Positions 63,898 through 64,000 of a stretch of DNA of 64,000 bases are shown here, piece after piece (the first letter of the stretch is position 1; each line of letters opens with the position of its first letter). The notes below the pieces were generated by a model. The model did no database searches and was not told the DNA's origin. It saw nothing but the letters and a program-made list of their open reading frames with translations. The DNA is from Pisaster brevispinus (Eukaryota; Echinodermata; Asteroidea; Forcipulatida; Asteriidae), in contig JAMKCF010000022.1 in NCBI GenBank assembly GCA_023634235.1, positions 9,912,541 to 9,976,540 on the forward strand. The letters are read 5' to 3'. The position numbers were made by a program, and so were the translations under genes.

Positions 63898-64000
63898 GTC
63901 AGGTACAAATTTTGTCTCTCTAGCATTTCTAGTTCATGAGTTATTTCCAAGCCTAGCACAGAATTTATTTCGGACCTTTTTGTGCCGGCTTTTTCTCACT

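Larger units (their letters stand above)
1..64000 (+). repeat. Tandem satellite array, 450 bp monomer, about 142.2 copies
   Basis: Seen directly: the same 450 bp unit recurs without a gap, inversion or foreign insertion from first to last base. With the unit start set at the first base (gtcaggtaca), the 143rd unit starts at 63,898, so there are 142 complete units and 103 bp of another. Copies differ by a few substitutions each. Only 14 indels of 1-2 bp were found; every other unit is exactly 450 bp. HindIII (aagctt), EcoRV (gatatc), ApaLI (gtgcac) and NaeI (gccggc) sites occur once in the consensus unit, so digestion should give 450 bp ladders. Established knowledge: arrays kept this uniform are made by unequal crossing-over and gene conversion and usually lie in heterochromatin. 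Inference: centromeric, pericentromeric or subtelomeric satellite of a eukaryote. The family and species are not recognised. Both array ends lie outside the window. Confidence 0.98.
58220..64000 (+). repeat. Domain VI: near-consensus units with an 8-mer echo
   Basis: The unit at 58,670 carries ataccataagag, otherwise seen only in the unit at 1,971. The pair at 59,570-60,468 recurs at 63,169. The unit at 60,469 has tttaacag, ggccttc and cagagatat; the unit at 61,819 has gctttttaa and ttccagtatg. The last 103 bp (63,898-64,000) are an incomplete monomer cut by the window end. Confidence 0.7.

Noticed and set aside
1..64000. CRISPR array
   Set aside because: The repeats are contiguous 450 bp units without unique spacers, and there are no cas genes.
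1..64000. Bacterial or phage gene cluster of more than 100 paralogous small genes
   Set aside because: The 'genes' are the same frame of a non-coding tandem repeat, start with GTG, have no credible ribosome-binding context, and evolve by replacements, stops and frameshifts.
1..64000. rDNA, tRNA or snRNA tandem array
   Set aside because: No rRNA-like conserved segments, no tRNA A/B box pair or cloverleaf, and no snRNA-type elements were recognised in the 450 bp unit.
1..64000. Transposable element or LTR origin visible in the monomer
   Set aside because: No terminal inverted repeats, target-site duplications, primer-binding site or reverse transcriptase/transposase motifs were seen. The A/B dimer explains the internal similarity better than an element would.
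1..64000. Telomeric repeats or array boundary
   Set aside because: No TTAGGG, TTTAGGG or TTAGG runs, and no change to non-satellite sequence at either end of the window.

Overview
The whole 64 kb window is one uninterrupted tandem satellite-DNA array. A monomer of 450 bp (about 48% G+C by hand count on a consensus unit) repeats head to tail in one orientation from the first base to the last: 142 complete monomers plus 103 bp of the next. I see no unique sequence, transposon, RNA gene or credible protein-coding gene. The array runs past both ends of the window. An array this long, homogeneous and gene-free is typical of eukaryotic constitutive heterochromatin (centromeric, pericentromeric, subtelomeric or knob DNA). 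I do not recognise the monomer and cannot name the organism beyond 'eukaryote'.

Each monomer has two levels of structure. First, it appears to be an old, diverged head-to-tail dimer: subunit A (positions 6-236 of the first unit, 231 bp) and subunit B (237-455, 219 bp) share at least six collinear anchors. Second, monomers differ from each other by only a few substitutions, and these diagnostic changes recur in blocks, forming a patchwork of local higher-order repeats (HORs) of 3, 5, 8, 9 and 14 monomers rather than one regular HOR.

Layout by marker content (boundaries are approximate). Domain I, about 0.9-10.6 kb, ends in a 5-mer (2,250 bp) tandem pair. Domain II, about 10.6-25.5 kb, has its own subfamily markers and contains a 14-mer (6,298 bp) tandem duplication that looked identical at every marker compared. 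Domain III, about 25.5-43.4 kb, has 8-mer and 3-mer repeats. Domain IV, about 43.4-50.7 kb, is nearly consensus with scattered private changes. Domain V, about 50.7-58.2 kb, is a 9-mer (4,050 bp) pair. Domain VI, about 58.2 kb to the end, has an 8-mer echo. The first 900 bp carry Domain II-type markers.

Fourteen small indels (1-2 bp) were found; all other monomers are exactly 450 bp. A minus-strand open frame of 113 codons recurs in most monomers, but it begins with GTG, differs between copies mostly by amino-acid replacements, and is judged a by-product of the repeat. There is no operon or pathway here. The interest lies in the repeat's origin, its amplification history and possible satellite transcription signals.
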